Shown: positions 1 to 12,228, counted from the stretch's first letter. The stretch: DNA of 64,000 bases from Pollenia angustigena (GCA_930367215.1 OV884059.1:25568945-25632944), one strand, 5' to 3'. A program made the numbers and translations. Notes: a model not told the origin generated them from the sequence alone.

Positions 1-2224
1 TATAATTATGGCTTTAAATTGTTGTTTTAATGTAAACATTTGGTAAATAAGGTAAAGTAGCCTATTAGTTACTTTTTTAAGCTAAATTTTCAATAACCTT
101 ATAAAAATTCCTTAAGTTTTAATTGTTTACATCATGTAAATAATATAAATAAGGGTTAAATTGTTCGTTTAATGTAAAACATCAATTTTTTATTAAAAAA
201 TTTTAAAATTTTTAGTGTTTATTTAAAGAAACTACTAAAATTTATATAAAATTCTTGAAAAATTTTTACAGTCTTTTAGAATTTTCCGTTTTTTTTTTTT
301 GTTTCAAAAATTTTTAGCTATAACTTAAACAATGTTTAAAATAACTATAGAATTTTTATTTGAAAATATTTACAACAACTTAAAATAAAAATAAATTTTG
401 GCACTCGTTTAAAGTATTAAAAATATGCTTAAAAACAAAACTACAATGCCAATTAATCAAGAATTCTTAAATAATTATTTGCCTATTTTTATTAACATGC
501 CCCAACAACAACAATGAAACACAAATAAAAACGAAAACAACAACAAAATTACAATAGCAGACAAGTGGAGTGTAAATTTTGTATGATTTTTATTGTTCAT
601 TATATGACTGCAACAAATAAAATACACTTAAAGAAAAAATTTATATGAAAATAAAGATTAGAAAAAAAAAATTGTTAAAAAAATCATTTTTAAACTTTGA
701 ATTGAAAACAAATTTTAGGAAAATAAAAAAAACATTTTCAAATTGTTTTTTTTAACTCATTATTTCTTTTAGTGTATTTAAGCATTCATAAACCACATCT
801 TCTTGTTATTTTTATAAAGAAAAACTTAAAAATTAATTAATGCCTGACATTATGGATTTGATAGGAAAAAATCGATGCAAAACATCATCAGAAAAGCAAC
901 CAACTACATATACAGCTCCTTAACCTCATCCTCAACTTCATCATCATCATCGTCATCATTATCGTTCTTTAGTAAAATCCCATTTATAAAAACAACAATA
1001 CAAATAATAAAACATTGTCTCTTGTTGTCTGCAGTAGCACAACCAAACAAAACTGACATTATTTTATATTTCTATATACAACAGGCAAAACACTGACTGT
1101 TCATTTAACAAAAAAAAAAAAAAAAAAAAAATTAAAGTGCTAAATTTAGTGTAAAAATATCAAGATTATTTAGGCCTACAACCTCATCATCATACAAATG
1201 ACAATTTAAAGTGCTAAAGAAAGGAAAATGCGTTGGCAAATTACATTAATACTTTAAGACAATAAGAAAAGATCGGAGCTAAAAACGCCGCCCCAACTAA
1301 TAAAAAGAAATGGTTAAAAAACTATTTGAAACAAAAAACTCATTTTTAAAAATGACATAAAAAAGAAAAACTACATAAATTATTTATATTTTTTATAAAA
1401 ATGACATCAAAGAAAGTAAAAGCTTTCAATAAATTATAAGAAAATATAAAAAAAATATCTTACTCTATGTTTACTAAAGCTAATTTGTAGGTTTTAAAAT
1501 GTAAAATTTTCGAAAGATTTTGAAATTTTGAAAAAAAAACTTTCTAGAGTAAAAATTAAGGAAGTTATTAAATTGTTTACATAAGGTAATTGACAATATA
1601 AAAAATTTCAACAATAGGTCAACAACAGTTTTTTTTAATTTTTAAAATTAAAAAAAAAAAAAAAAAAATTAAATTAAAAAAAATTTTTTTGATTCTTTAC
1701 ATTATGTAAATAATAGGTAAAATTAGGTAAAAAATTGGACTTATAAAAAATTTAAATTGTTTATTTAATTTACAAGTTATATTTAAAATATTTTTTAAGG
1801 ATTTAGAAAAAAAAATTATCTAAATTATTATTATTTAATTCTTTACATAAACAAAAACTATGACTTTAAATCTAAATAATTTACCAATAACAATGAAAAA
1901 CCTCTTAATAATTTTTTTAAGATTTAAAAAATAAAATAGAAATAGGTTTTTCCATTAAGTTAAGATCCAAGTAAACAATTTAATTTTAAGGAAAATATCC
2001 ACTTTTTTCATGTAAACAATAGGTAAAGAATTATTTAAAACATAAAATCTTCAATTTGGTTTCTTTTTTCAAATAATAAACAACTTTGTTTATATTTTTT
2101 AATTTTTACATTATGTAAAAAATTTAAAATTTAGGTAAAATCGGGGTAAAAAATAGTCAAACAAAAAAAAAGTTAAACATTTCTTTTAAGTTTACAAAAA
2201 CATTTAAAATTAAGAAATAATTAG
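1..2224. other. AT-rich intron with recurrent TTTACATNATGTAAAT words
   Basis: No gene seen. The word TTTACATNATGTAAAT and the related GTAAATAATGTAAAC recur (near 126, 1572, 1693, 2105). They resemble the repeated core of the array that begins at about 2225, so this may be a more decayed part of it. Poly(A) tracts lie near 1111-1130 and 1645-1665. Confidence 0.5.
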
Positions 2225-2815
2225 TTTTGCTTTACTTGACATCATGTAAATAATGAAAAAAATCATGTAGATAATAAAATTTTTAAGGAAATTCCAACTA
2301 AAATGTTTGGACGTTCTTTTAATTGTTTATAAATACGAAAAATTCAACAAATTTTTTTAGCTTTGCTTTACTTGACATTATGTAAATAATGTAAACAATG
2401 CATAACTCGTTTAAAATGTTTGGAATTTGTTTAAGTTGTTTGTAAAGCCTAAAAATTCAACAACAATTTTTTATTTTTGCTTAATTTGGCCTCATGTAAA
2501 TAATGTAAACAATAAATAACTCATTTTAAAAGTTATATTTTGTTATAAAATTTTACGTAAAATATTTAGAATTTCTCTATTTTTGAATTTTTTTTTTAAA
2601 TTTGACACAAAATTCATGGTGTAGCTTTACTTGGCATCATGTTAATAATGTAAACAATTAAGAAATTGCGTAATTTTACGTTAAATGTTGAGAATTTCTC
2701 TAGTTTTGAAATTTTTTTAAAATTTGACTAAAATTCATGGCGTACGTAGCTTTACTTGGTGGCATCATATTAATAATGTAAACAATTAAGAAATTGTGTA
2801 AATAATTCCAAATTT
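2225..2815 (+). repeat. Degenerate tandem array, about 5 units of 114-145 bp
   Basis: The marker word TTTACTTGRCATCATGTAAA and variants start near 2231, 2367, 2481, 2626 and 2750, giving spacings of 136, 114, 145 and 124. Units share TTTACTTGGCATCATGTAAATAATG-like starts and AATTTCTC/AAAATTCATGG-like middles. The last two units are the most alike. Confidence 0.75.
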
Positions 2816-2835
2816 CAAGCTTATTAAAAAACAAG

Positions 2836-3015
2836 TTAGAGTGCCAGATTCGGTTGTGCCGAATATTGATACCCTCCACCGACAGTTAGAATATTTTAGG
2901 AGTGGACTTTATATGGAACGAACGGTTAATTGTGGACCGATCTTCATGAAAGTTGACAGTGTGATTTCTAGTCATACAAAACTCTGCCAAACCAAAATTG
3001 GGCTTAAATATAAAC
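2836..3015 (+). repeat. Fragment of a common dipteran interspersed repeat
   Basis: GC-richer patch beginning GAGTGCCAGATTCGGTTGTG, followed by CCGAATATTGATACCCTCCACC-type sequence. From general familiarity this resembles an interspersed repeat abundant in calyptrate flies; its class is uncertain. A 72-codon open frame crosses it but uses a GTG start and has no recognisable domain, so I do not call a gene. Confidence 0.4.
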
Positions 3016-3059
3016 GAGATTTAGAGAAAATTAAAACAAATAGTCTATGTGATTGTTAA

Positions 3060-4261
3060 CAATAAAAAAAAATCCGGTAAATAATTAACTCTTTTTTTCG
3101 CAAAAATGTTGCCAAAAAATTACTTTTCTCGTGTAAATAAGTATATAAATAATTTAAATTTAAAGTAAATACCTTTTTTTATTCTTCCAATTTATAATTC
3201 ATAGTTTTTACAACATTATTTTTTCTTTTCGATTACCTTAAATAAATTTCTCTTAAGCAAGCCTTATTGTTTTTAGTGCTTTTAGCTTAAAAAGGGCGTT
3301 TTAAGTTCATAGAACTTTCAATGTCATTTGTTTGTGCAACAAAAGCAACAGGAGTTTATTAAGCCATTTTTTGTAGCTGTATGTATGTGTGTTGACTTTA
3401 AGCTGAAAATGCGTGAGAATTTGCCAACACCCCCACTCTTTTCTAGACCAGACAAAAAAAAAAAAAAAACTTCAAAACACATGCAATTGACACATATTTC
3501 TCTCTATGATAGCAGGCCAGTGTTTGGCTACAATTCCAACAGCAACAACTCCATCAACAACAAAATTTTTTTTTTTTTAAAGCAATGACCGCCAAAATAT
3601 AAACCAGTCAAATGACTTACACATACATACTTCTACATATTTGCACGTATAGATTACACATATAATAACAAACCAAAAGCTTTTGTTGCATTTACAACCA
3701 CAAACAATACCACACATTTGCTTAAAACCAGGAGGAGGAGAGGTGAAAGGATTAGGTGAAGGAGGAATGTAGTGATGATAAAGACAATATGCATAATTTT
3801 TTTTGTAGGTGTTTGTGTGTTAATGTGTGTGTGTTTGTTTGTTAGGGGTTTGTGTAAAATAGAAGGTTAAGCCTGCAATTGATATGAAAGTGGACATTCA
3901 GTCACATACACACATTTCCTCACACACTCTCTCAATGTAAAAAACAATAACAACTACAAGTACAACATTTTGTATACATGTGTTTTAACTGTAACAATAA
4001 TAACAGTAGCAACAACAACAACAACTACAAAAACCGCGTTTATAACATTAAATACAGCCAAGTCAGGACGAGCCAAAGCCAACCCAGTCAACTATTATGC
4101 CATAAAATAATAGAAAACAGGAGGTTTGCCTTTCAGTTGTGGCTGTTTTATCATTTTTTTTTCTTTTAGATTTAACTCAAATGTGTATAAGTTTGTGTAG
4201 GGAAAATTGTTTATTTAAGCTAAATTTGCAACAGTGTATATTTTAGTAAAAAAGCGACAAA
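3060..4261. other. Intron without recognised features except microsatellites
   Basis: Contains a GT-rich tract at about 3805-3850, ACAACAACAAC at about 4010-4025, and poly(A)/(T) runs. Small open frames here are low-complexity and unsupported. Confidence 0.5.
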
Positions 4262-5240
4262 GTTAATGACTTGTTTACCAAAGAGATTTTTTACGAAAAA
4301 TCGATTAATATTAAGTTGAAAAGGTTTTTGTAAAAAATAAAAATGTTTGTAAAAAATTTTATTCGAATAAAAATTAAACGATTAAAATAAATATTCGATT
4401 AAAATTTTTTTTAAAGAAATGTTGATTTCAATGAAGTTCGAATAAAAATTATACGATTAAAAAAACTATTCGATTTAAAATTTTTGATTTGAATAAAATT
4501 TTTTTAAAGAAATATTGTTTTCAATGAAAAATTTTATAAGAAATTTTGTTTAAAAAATTCTGATTCGGAAAAAAATTTCTTAAAAAATAAATAAAGTTTT
4601 TTCAAAGAAGAAAAGTTCTAAAAAAGTTCTTATTTTGATTATTGGTAAAATGAAAATTTGTTTCCAATAGAATATCTTTTAAAAAATGTTTGCCTCAGAT
4701 AAAAGTTTAACCTAAAAAAAAAAACAAATATTAGAATAAAATTGTTTACTAGAGATTTTTTACGTTAATCGATTAAAAGTTTATGTAAAAAGTTTCTAAA
4801 ACAAATAAAAAAAAATACATTTTCGTAAAAATTTTTATTCGAATAAAAATTATTCGATTGAAAATTTTTGATTTGATTAAAAATTTTTTTTTAAGAAATA
4901 TTTCAATAAAAATTTTATAAGAAATTTTGATTTGAATCAAAATTTTTGTAAGCAAATTCTTTAAAAAAAAACATTTTCTTAAAAAGTTCTTAAAAATATT
5001 TTTATTTTGATTATTGGTGAAATGAAAATTTGATTTCAATAAAAAATCTTCTTAAAAAATTTTTGACTCAGATAAATATTCGAATAAAATTGTTTTAAAA
5101 AATAAATTGTTAAGAAAATGTTACTTATGAATATAAATTTATTTCAAAAATAGAGTTTATTCCATTGAATATGTTGTTTATAAAAATTTATAGCGATTGA
5201 AAGTTTTATTAAAAAAAAAAAAAAAATAATCGATTAAAAA
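4262..5240 (+). repeat. Two tandem copies of a ~470-bp AT-rich unit with ATCGATT words
   Basis: AGAGATTTTTTACG followed by an ATCGATT word occurs near 4281 and again near 4751. Downstream order is the same in both: TTTTTATTCGAATAAAAATT, CGATT..AAAATTTTTGATTTGA, GAAATATT, TTCAATGAAAATTTTATAAG-like, TTGATTATTGGT..AAATGAAAATTTG. This supports an old tandem duplication followed by decay. Confidence 0.6.
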
Positions 5241-7378
5241 TTTAATCGATTATTCGAATAATTTTTTTTAAATTTTTCTTTTTTTTTTACTAATTTTAGT
5301 TGTTTTCTAAAAGTCAAGTCAGTTGCTTTATAAATTAAAGTTTATTGTTTTAAAAAAATAATCAACTTACTTCCTTGTGCAAACCTTCTCCACCCTGCCA
5401 CATTAGAAAAGACTTGAAGTTAAAACATTTATAAACAACAAATCCATATAAAGACTCGATTCTTTTTTCTAATAAAATAAAATATTTATGTATATAAATC
5501 ATAAATTTATGTATATGTATATTATATTTATTTTTTAAAAGTTAAGAAAACAAAAAAAAAAAACATTTATAAAAAAGATGATGATGACTGACAAAATAAG
5601 ATGATGATTTTGCTGCTGATGATGTTCTTCATGCATGCATTTGTTTCTAGGAGATGACAATACTTCATTGTTGTTTTGTATATAAGGAATCCTAGACAGT
5701 TTTTTTTTTTTAATTTAAAAGAAAGAGTCAGTCGAGTTTTGTGGTTTATAACATGGAAGTCGTCTGTCTGTGTTGCCATTTATTGTTTGTGGGTTGTTTA
5801 GAATAAAAAGGAATTGTAACAAAAGTTCCTTAATGTACACAAGATTTTTGAAGATATTTAGCAAAGTAACGGAAAACTTGAAGAGTTTTTATTCTACTCT
5901 CTTCTTTTTTCTCTCTTATTGTAAAAACAACAGGAAACGGAAATGGATAAAAATGAAGAACAGCTAGACTTAAAACTTATTTTTTTCTTAAAACAAAAAG
6001 AGTTAAGAAAAATAAAATCAATATTGGTTTGCTTTAAAACAAAATTTTAAAGTAAATGACCTTCAACTTTAATTTTTTTTTTAAAGAAAAAATTACTCCC
6101 ACGCTTTTTTTGTTTTGTTTTTATGCAAACCAATATTTTAATTCTTGATCAATTTCTTTCCTTTAGGGTTTTTATTCACATTTTGACAATTTGAAATTCG
6201 ATCGAATTTAATTATTATTTTTGTTTTTTAGTTTTCTGCTTTCAATCCCTTTGAATTTTTTTTTTTTAAATTTTTGCATATCAATTGTTTTGTTGTTAAC
6301 ACAGGAAATCGTTAAATAAAAACTCTTGATATCAATAAAATTTAAAAAAGAAAAAAATACTAAAGAAATACAACAATCAATATTCTCAAAAACAAAATTT
6401 ATAAATAATTTTTTTCCAAAATAAAACACAAAAAAAGATTGGTTTTAATTTAAACATATGCTGGTTTATGAGAAGTACACAAAATCCCTAAAGAGTCAAA
6501 GCCAAAAACCCATAAATTCAATGGATGAAAGAATAAATGAATGAATATTTTTTTTGGACTCACACACCAAATGAGTAAGTAGTTTTTAAAGCTTCTTCCT
6601 GTTGAAAAAAGGCTGATAAAAAACCAGCACAACAACAATGAAACGCAAATGACGACGACAATTTAGCACGACTTTAATTCTCAACACAATTTTTTTTTTT
6701 TTTTTTTAACAACTTCAAGTTTCAGACTTGATTTTAATTCAATCATTTTTTTTGTAATTTATTTTTGCCCTAATGATCATTGGTGAACATCATTATGCTT
6801 TAATCTTTGAAGAAAAAAAAAAACTGATGCTGTAGTCTTTTGATGATCATAATCAATCCCTTTTTTGTTGTTGTATTTATGGAAAAAAATATGAATTTTA
6901 ATTGAATAAAACATTTATGAACAAAAATATTATTGAAATTTGCATAAAAAAAACTGCTTGATATTGAAAATATATGGAGGCGTTGAAGGTTTAGTTATTG
7001 TTAAAGTGTCTGCAGAGCTTAAAATAAAAAAAAAAGAAATAAAAAAATATATAGAAAATATCTTGAAAACTAACAAAAACTGGAGTTTTTGCATTATAAG
7101 GTAATACAACACCTAAAAGCCGACTTTTTTAAGTTCAAAAGAAAAACTCCTAACAGCAGGCTTTATATTCTTTTTTATTTTTAAAAACTCCTAAAAGAAG
7201 ACGTTTTGTTTTTAGGGGTTAAGGCAACCTTGCTCGCATTAAATAAAACTTATTCAAATGAAACTTGTTTCTTAAAAATTATATTTGTAACCCTTAAAGT
7301 AGGCTATATTTTTTGGATATTTTCCTTAAAGGCTTTGGAATTACTCAAAATATTTGAGAAACTTCTAATATCTTTGTA
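5241..7378. other. AT-rich intron, nothing recognised
   Basis: Homopolymer-rich DNA. ATGATGAT-type triplets at about 5576-5630 and AAACTCCTAAAAG-like repeats near 7140-7200. No coding or RNA gene seen. Confidence 0.5.
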
Positions 7379-7489
7379 CAGCCATCACCAGAGGTGGAAA
7401 GGGTATAGAAGATACATGAGCACCTGCCTTGCGGCCTAATCTCATTGTGGTCTTAATCACTGGGTGACAAACAATACGTAAAGGAACCG
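7379..7489 (+). repeat. Left flank of a host repeat interrupted by the nested TIR elements
   Basis: Starts with CATCACCAGAGGTGGAAAGG, like the GGTGGAAAGGGT start of the dipteran repeat at 58495. It ends with AAGGAACCG (7481-7489), which is repeated at 9229-9237 on the other side of the inserted element. Confidence 0.45.
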
Positions 7490-8040
7490 GGGGGTGCTTT
7501 AAAACCATGTGAGATAAGGCCATTATGGCTTTATCTTTCATTCAAGCGAGATAAAGCCTTTTTTGTTTTTTTTTTTTTTTCATTTGAATGGGAGATAAAG
7601 CCATCATGGCCTTAGCTCAGATTAGCAATATTAGAAAATGGCTTTATCTCTCATTTCAGTTCCGGAGACACTAAAGTTAAGTATTGAAATCTGGCTTCGA
7701 ATACTAAAGTTTTTCTGCGTGGCGGCCTGCGGCCGTGCTTAGGGGTTATTTCCTCCAGTAGGACGCGGCAGGTGGCTTCGCTGAATAAAGTTTTCCTGCG
7801 CGCGTCAGAAGAATAAAAAAATGTTTTTCAATGATAACTAAGGATTTTCCCTTTTACAGAATGTTTACACCATGCATAACAATATTCTTAAAAAATATGG
7901 CTTTATCTCTCATTTGCGAAAAAAATATGGCTATATCTCTCATTTCGCAAAATTTTACATATGACCTCTCTCAATGATTGGGCAATAAGGCCATTATGGC
8001 TTTATCTCCCACTCAATTGAGCAATAAAGCCATCATGGCC

Positions 8041-9187
8041 GGCTGTAGGAAATATCGCCCAAAGAAAAATGGCCCAAAAAAAAAAATGAAAAATCGCCCA
8101 AAAAAATTCCATGTAAAATTGGGCCTTAATTCATATGAAAAGTGACCCAACATTTTTGGGCTTTTTTCGTTATTATTGGGTGATTTTTCGTTTTTTAAAT
8201 ATTATATGAAAAATAGCCCATTTTTTCGGGCCATCTTTATTTAATATAATTGTAATTTATTTAAAAATAAGTTTGTTGTTTTTTCTCTGGGTCTTTATAT
8301 ATTAAATATATAACGAAAACACTTTTGGGCGCAAGGATTTTCTCCTCAAGGATATAATATATACCGGCTACGCTAACTAAAGCTTCTCTGCAAAGACGGC
8401 CTTCGGCCGGGCGCATAGTTTTTCTCCTCTATGGTATAACAAACACCGGCTTCGCTAACTAAAGCTTCTCTGTATAGCCGGCCTTCGGCCGGGCGCAAGG
8501 ATTTTCTCCTCTATGGTATAACAAACACCGGCTTCGCTAACTAAAGCTTCTCTGTATAGCCGGCCTGCGGCCGGGCGCAAGGATTTCCCCTCTATGGTAT
8601 AACAAACACCGGCTTCGCTAACTAAAGCTTCTCTGCGTATATGGCCTTCGTTCGAAAACAAGGCAGATTTTAGAAGCTTTACTTAGCGAAACCGGTACTT
8701 GTTCTACCATAGAGGAGAAAATCCTTGCGCCCGGCCGAAGGCCGGCTATACAGAGAAGCTTTAGTTAGCGAAGCCGGTGTTTGCTATACCATAGAGGAGA
8801 AAATCCTTGCGCCCGGCCGAAGGCCGGCTATGCAGAGAAGCTTAGCGAAGTTTGCGCAGCCGGTATTACTGTCCTTACTGCCGAGCAGCTGTTGAAGATA
8901 GAATGCAATTTTTTACATAAAACTTACACTTGTATGGAACTAAATTTATATGAATAATAACCACTTTTTTGCAAATTGGGTAATGTTTAATTTTTTTTCG
9001 GAAAAATTCGTTTTTGCTTTTTGGGTCATTTTTCATTTTTTTTTGGCCCTTTTTCGTTTTTGTTGGGCAAAATTTCATACATAACTTTTTGGGTAATTTT
9101 TCATGTTCTTTTGGGCGATTCTTCATTTGGTCGATTTTTCATTTTTTTTTTTGGGCCATTTTTCTTTGGGCGATATTTCCTACAGCC
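8041..9187. mobile_element. Inner foldback-like element with 9-bp target duplication
   Basis: Ends GGCTGTAGGAAATATCGCCC (8041-8060) and its reverse complement (9168-9187). The arms continue with CCCAAAGAAAAATGGCCC and repeated TCGCCCA words for more than 50 bp. ATCATGGCC flanks both ends (8032-8040 and 9188-9196), a perfect 9-bp duplication. Nine-base duplications and long arms filled with tandem repeats are known for Foldback elements; Mutator-like elements also make 9-bp duplications. No transposase frame is present. Confidence 0.75.
8340..8870. repeat. GC-rich 82-bp tandem units, four direct then about three inverted
   Basis: The CCGGC marker falls at 8364, 8446, 8528 and 8609 (spacing 82, 82, 81). 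The inverted marker falls at about 8692, 8774 and 8860 (82, 86). Each unit holds GGCTTCGCTAACTAAAGC, a CCGGCCTTCGGCCGG hairpin (6-bp stem, TTC loop) and AAGGATTTTCTCCTCTATGG. Base composition is strikingly unlike the surrounding AT-rich DNA. A 68-codon open frame on the minus strand simply repeats with the unit and is not called a gene. Confidence 0.85.
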
Positions 9188-9228
9188 ATCATGGCCTTAT
9201 CTCACATGGTTTTAAAGCACCCCGCCCC

Positions 9229-9640
9229 AAGGAACCGCCCTGTGTGTAAGCGCCACCAATATACACATGTAGCAATTTGAGTGTACAATTTAATAGCATT
9301 ATACATTCCAACCTTGTTAAGAGGCCAGAGCTATCTAACCTCCGCTTCTTTTGAAATAGCCAGCAGTATCTGTTAAATAGCAATAGCACCTAGGGGGATC
9401 CGTCAGCAGTGCGAACATCCCCACAAGTGCTCAAAAATCAGCCCTTGACACTAACTTATTAAGATCTCCCTTTGTGAAGGGACCTTAGACCAGTGCCGTG
9501 CCACCGGGGCTATGGACTCCCGTGGTACCAGATAGAAACTCTGGTCAGACGCGATCTTAAAGAGATCTGCAAATTTGAAATTTTGCCGAATCACAAGAAT
9601 TGGCTGCACCTGATTCCTCGGAGGACGTAACACCGGAAGG
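9229..9640 (+). repeat. Interspersed repeat of unknown class (copy 1)
   Basis: GC-richer segment holding GAGCTATCTAACCTCCG and AATAGCACCTAGGG. The same order of words (GAGCTATCTAACCTCCG, GCAGCATCTG, AATAGCAACAGCGCCTAGGG) occurs at about 27315-27400, so this is a repeated family. No protein motif is seen in any frame. Confidence 0.5.
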
Positions 9641-9644
9641 TGGA

Positions 9645-9731
9645 AGATTAAAGAACACAGGCTGTGTGTCACTTTAATCTATTGCAAAAAACGACACTGT
9701 CGATGACGATAGCTTTAACCGGAACAGGGCT
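9645..9731. mobile_element. Half copy of the palindromic MITE at 12229-12366
   Basis: GATTAAAGAACACAGGCTG, then CTTTAATCTATTGCAAAAAACGAC and a decayed arm ending AACAGGGCTG, parallel the centre and right arm of the intact copy at 12.2 kb. The left arm is missing. Confidence 0.55.
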
Positions 9732-11338
9732 GAGATATGAGCACGACTGCCCATAGTATATATGCTAGAAGGACCAAATGTCGCTTATTGAGAATGAGCC
9801 AAATAAGTAGACCGATTTCGATTTTGCTAGGCCACCCAAGTGTCCCCTCGAATTCAAGGTTTCGGTAAGATAGGATCTATACAAAACAAGCTAGTTTGAT
9901 AAAATAAAGCTCAAATATTCTATTTTATTGAGATTTGTTTCGTTTTGAAAATCTATATTTTATTTCCCCTAGCGGTCATATAAATATGCTCCCGGAATAA
10001 AAGGATTTTGAATCGATGGTCTTTTCACGGCCATTTTTTCATTTTTTTAATAACTCATGTTAAAAAAACCCTCAAAGTAGGCTTTAGTTTTTACAATTTC
10101 CTTAAAAAACTTTAGAAATATAAAATTTTTTGTAATTTTTTATTTTATTTCAACAATCAATTCATCAAATTGTCTGTCATATTTTTTATCAACTTTTCCT
10201 CCTCCTCCTCCTCTCACACTTCTGGATTACAAAGAAACCCTTTTCATTTGTCATTTATTTAACAATTTGTTATGTGACAATCATAAAATTAACTAATGAC
10301 AAAAATCTTTTACATTTCGATTTTGTTCATTTCCCCCACCACCTCCCTGCAAATCCAGCACCCATTTTCAAATTAAAATGATTAGAATATTTTAAAGAAA
10401 AGTCCTTAAGGAATTTCACGTTATCATTCATATTGATTCTTACACATACTTACAGGCGCAAATCAAACAGTCTGTGCTAACTGTTAAACAAAGTTTGAAG
10501 TGCTCGTAACGTTTTGTATCTAACAAATCAGGCATTTATAAATGATGTAAGCATTTCTATGTATATAAATGCCACATCGATACTTTTCCTTACACCAAAA
10601 CACCATTTATTTTATCCTTATTTTCTATATGAAGATTGTAGTTAACTAACTCTTTTTTTTTATTTGTACCTAAAATGCTGCAACATTTTCAAATCTAATA
10701 AGACATGATTGTAATTAATTAAATTAATTCGTTTCGGTTTTAATACAAGATGTGTTTTGAGTTTTTAAACAAAATGACTGTTTGAAAAGCAAAGTGGAAA
10801 GAACATGATGAGGGGAGGGTGGTTCAAGAGCTTTAGTCCCATTTAAGGATAATGACATTTATATTTAAGACTTGAGTTCTTGTTTTTATTTGTTGGCAAG
10901 GTAGATAGATGGCTGCAGAAGGTTTGAGTATTCCTTTTAAAATTGACATTGATTGGAAATTTTTGATTGGATTTTACCATAGTTGGCTGTTGTTGTTGTT
11001 GTTGTGTATAAGACAAGATTTTGAGGTATTTTTTGTTTTTAAAGAGACATTTAACATTGATAACAATTTATTTGGAAAGAAAAACTAGTTTAAAAGGAGG
11101 ATAAATGGGTTTTTAGTGAAAGAGAAAATTAATTGCTAAATGGAAATGATTTAAATGGCAAAGAAAATCAATAATTTATTAATTAAGGTATCCTTTAAGG
11201 AGTTAAAGAATAAAATAAAGTTAAGATTTTGTAGCAGAGTTAAGGGCGGCAAAAACAAAGATTTTAGGTTTTAATTAAATTATTTAAAATAAGTGTTTAT
11301 TTTTTTTTTTAAATAAAACATACTTTAAGGGTTTTCAA
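9732..11338. other. Intron; unassigned repeat debris, then AT-rich DNA
   Basis: 9732-9870 is GC-richer, non-coding and probably transposon-derived. From about 9870 the DNA is ordinary AT-rich intron, with TCCTCCTCCTCCTC at about 10198 and TGTTGTTGTTGTTG at about 10987. Confidence 0.45.
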
Positions 11339-12165
11339 AGGGTGGTCCAACCAAAACGCACAATGTTAATTGTAAATAAAACAAAAAGTTTTCAGAGAAT
11401 TATCTTTATTATGATAGAAGGATCTAATGGCGTTAATGTGTCGAATTGTCTTAACCTTTAGGTCTTGCATTGTTCTTGGCTTATTGACGTACACTTTTTC
11501 CTTTAATTATTCTCAAAGAAAGAAGTTGAATTTCTCCCGCAAAAGAGCCATTGTTTTGTTGTCTGTGTGGCAAGTGGCACCATCCTGGTGGAGCCAAATG
11601 TCATCCAGGTCCTCAATTTTCGGACTCAAGGGTAGTCCGTTACCATCTCGCGATAGTGAACACCGTTCACAGTAACTGCTTGGCCGTCCTCATTTTCAAA
11701 GACTATCCTGCACAACAGCAATGTATTCCGCAGAAAGAACTGGACAACCATGCACCGGTGTTTTCACATTTCCTACAGACCCGGTTTGCTTAAATTTGTC
11801 CACTATTTCAGGTCCATGTCCTCAATTTGGGGACACTAGGGGAGTCCGTTATCATCTCGCGATAGTGAAAACCGTTCACAGTAACTGCTTGGCAGACCTA
11901 ATTTTCAAAGACTATCCTGAACAACAGCAATGTTTTCCGCAGAAAGAACTGGACAAGCATGCACAGCAGATACGGTTTGCGGAAGTTTGCCCACATTTCT
12001 CCCGATTGTGGACACATTTGGTCGATATTGATGAACAAAAAAATAACAAAGTGCACGAAATGCATTTTTATTTAAACGCCAATTTTCGTAAAAACAATCT
12101 CTATTCGTCATGGTTTAATTTTTCAAACACTGAAGCAAACAAAGCAATGTCAAATTAAGTTGGAC
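11339..12165 (-). pseudogene. Mariner-type transposon remnant A with internal 209-bp duplication
   Basis: On the minus strand an N-terminal mariner transposase fragment starts at ATG 12109-12111 and reads MTNRDCFYENW..., RPNVSTIGRNV and CPVLSAENIAVV, matching the helix-turn-helix region of the family. Further 3' the frame is destroyed. The segment beginning GTCCTCAATTTT at 11609 is repeated at 11818 (209 bp apart), carrying CATCTCGCGATAGTGAA and ACCGTTCACAGTAACTGC in both copies. The low-coordinate end, GGTCCAACCAAAACGCAC, is shared with remnants at 26.6 and 43.2 kb. Inactive. Confidence 0.8.
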
Positions 12166-12228
12166 AAAAAGCTTGACTTTAAGGTGTGACTCACAATTAA
12201 CTTCGTGCATTCGTAAGTATGAATAATC

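Larger units (their letters stand above)
7490..9228. mobile_element. Outer TIR element (about 583 bp without its own insertion), 9-bp target duplication
   Basis: The left end GTGCTTTAAAACCATGTGAG (7495-7514) is matched in reverse complement by the right end at 9201-9220; inverted identity runs about 33 bp. The outermost G tract differs by a few bases between ends. AAGGAACCG flanks both sides (7481-7489, 9229-9237). The interior repeats a palindromic word, AAAGCCATNATGGCTTTATC, about eight times in both orientations. Removing the nested element at 8041-9187 and one copy of its duplication leaves a small non-coding element, so it must depend on a transposase from elsewhere. Confidence 0.7.

Noticed and set aside
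875..1096. 73-codon frame with a Ser run
   Set aside because: TCATCATC-type simple sequence; no conserved feature and no splice context in ct.
2841..3059. 72-codon frame starting with GTG
   Set aside because: Lies in an interspersed repeat fragment; no motif recognised.
8455..8661. 68-codon minus-strand frame with repeated EALVSEAGVCYTIE
   Set aside because: The peptide repeats only because the 82-bp DNA unit repeats; DNA-level structure explains it.
8340..8870. CRISPR-like array
   Set aside because: The 82-bp units are continuous with no unique spacers, occur in both orientations inside a TIR element, and the host is a eukaryote.
11551..12158. Plus-strand open frames of 80-145 codons
   Set aside because: They are antisense shadows of the mariner remnant, and their repeated peptide segments come from the 209-bp duplication.
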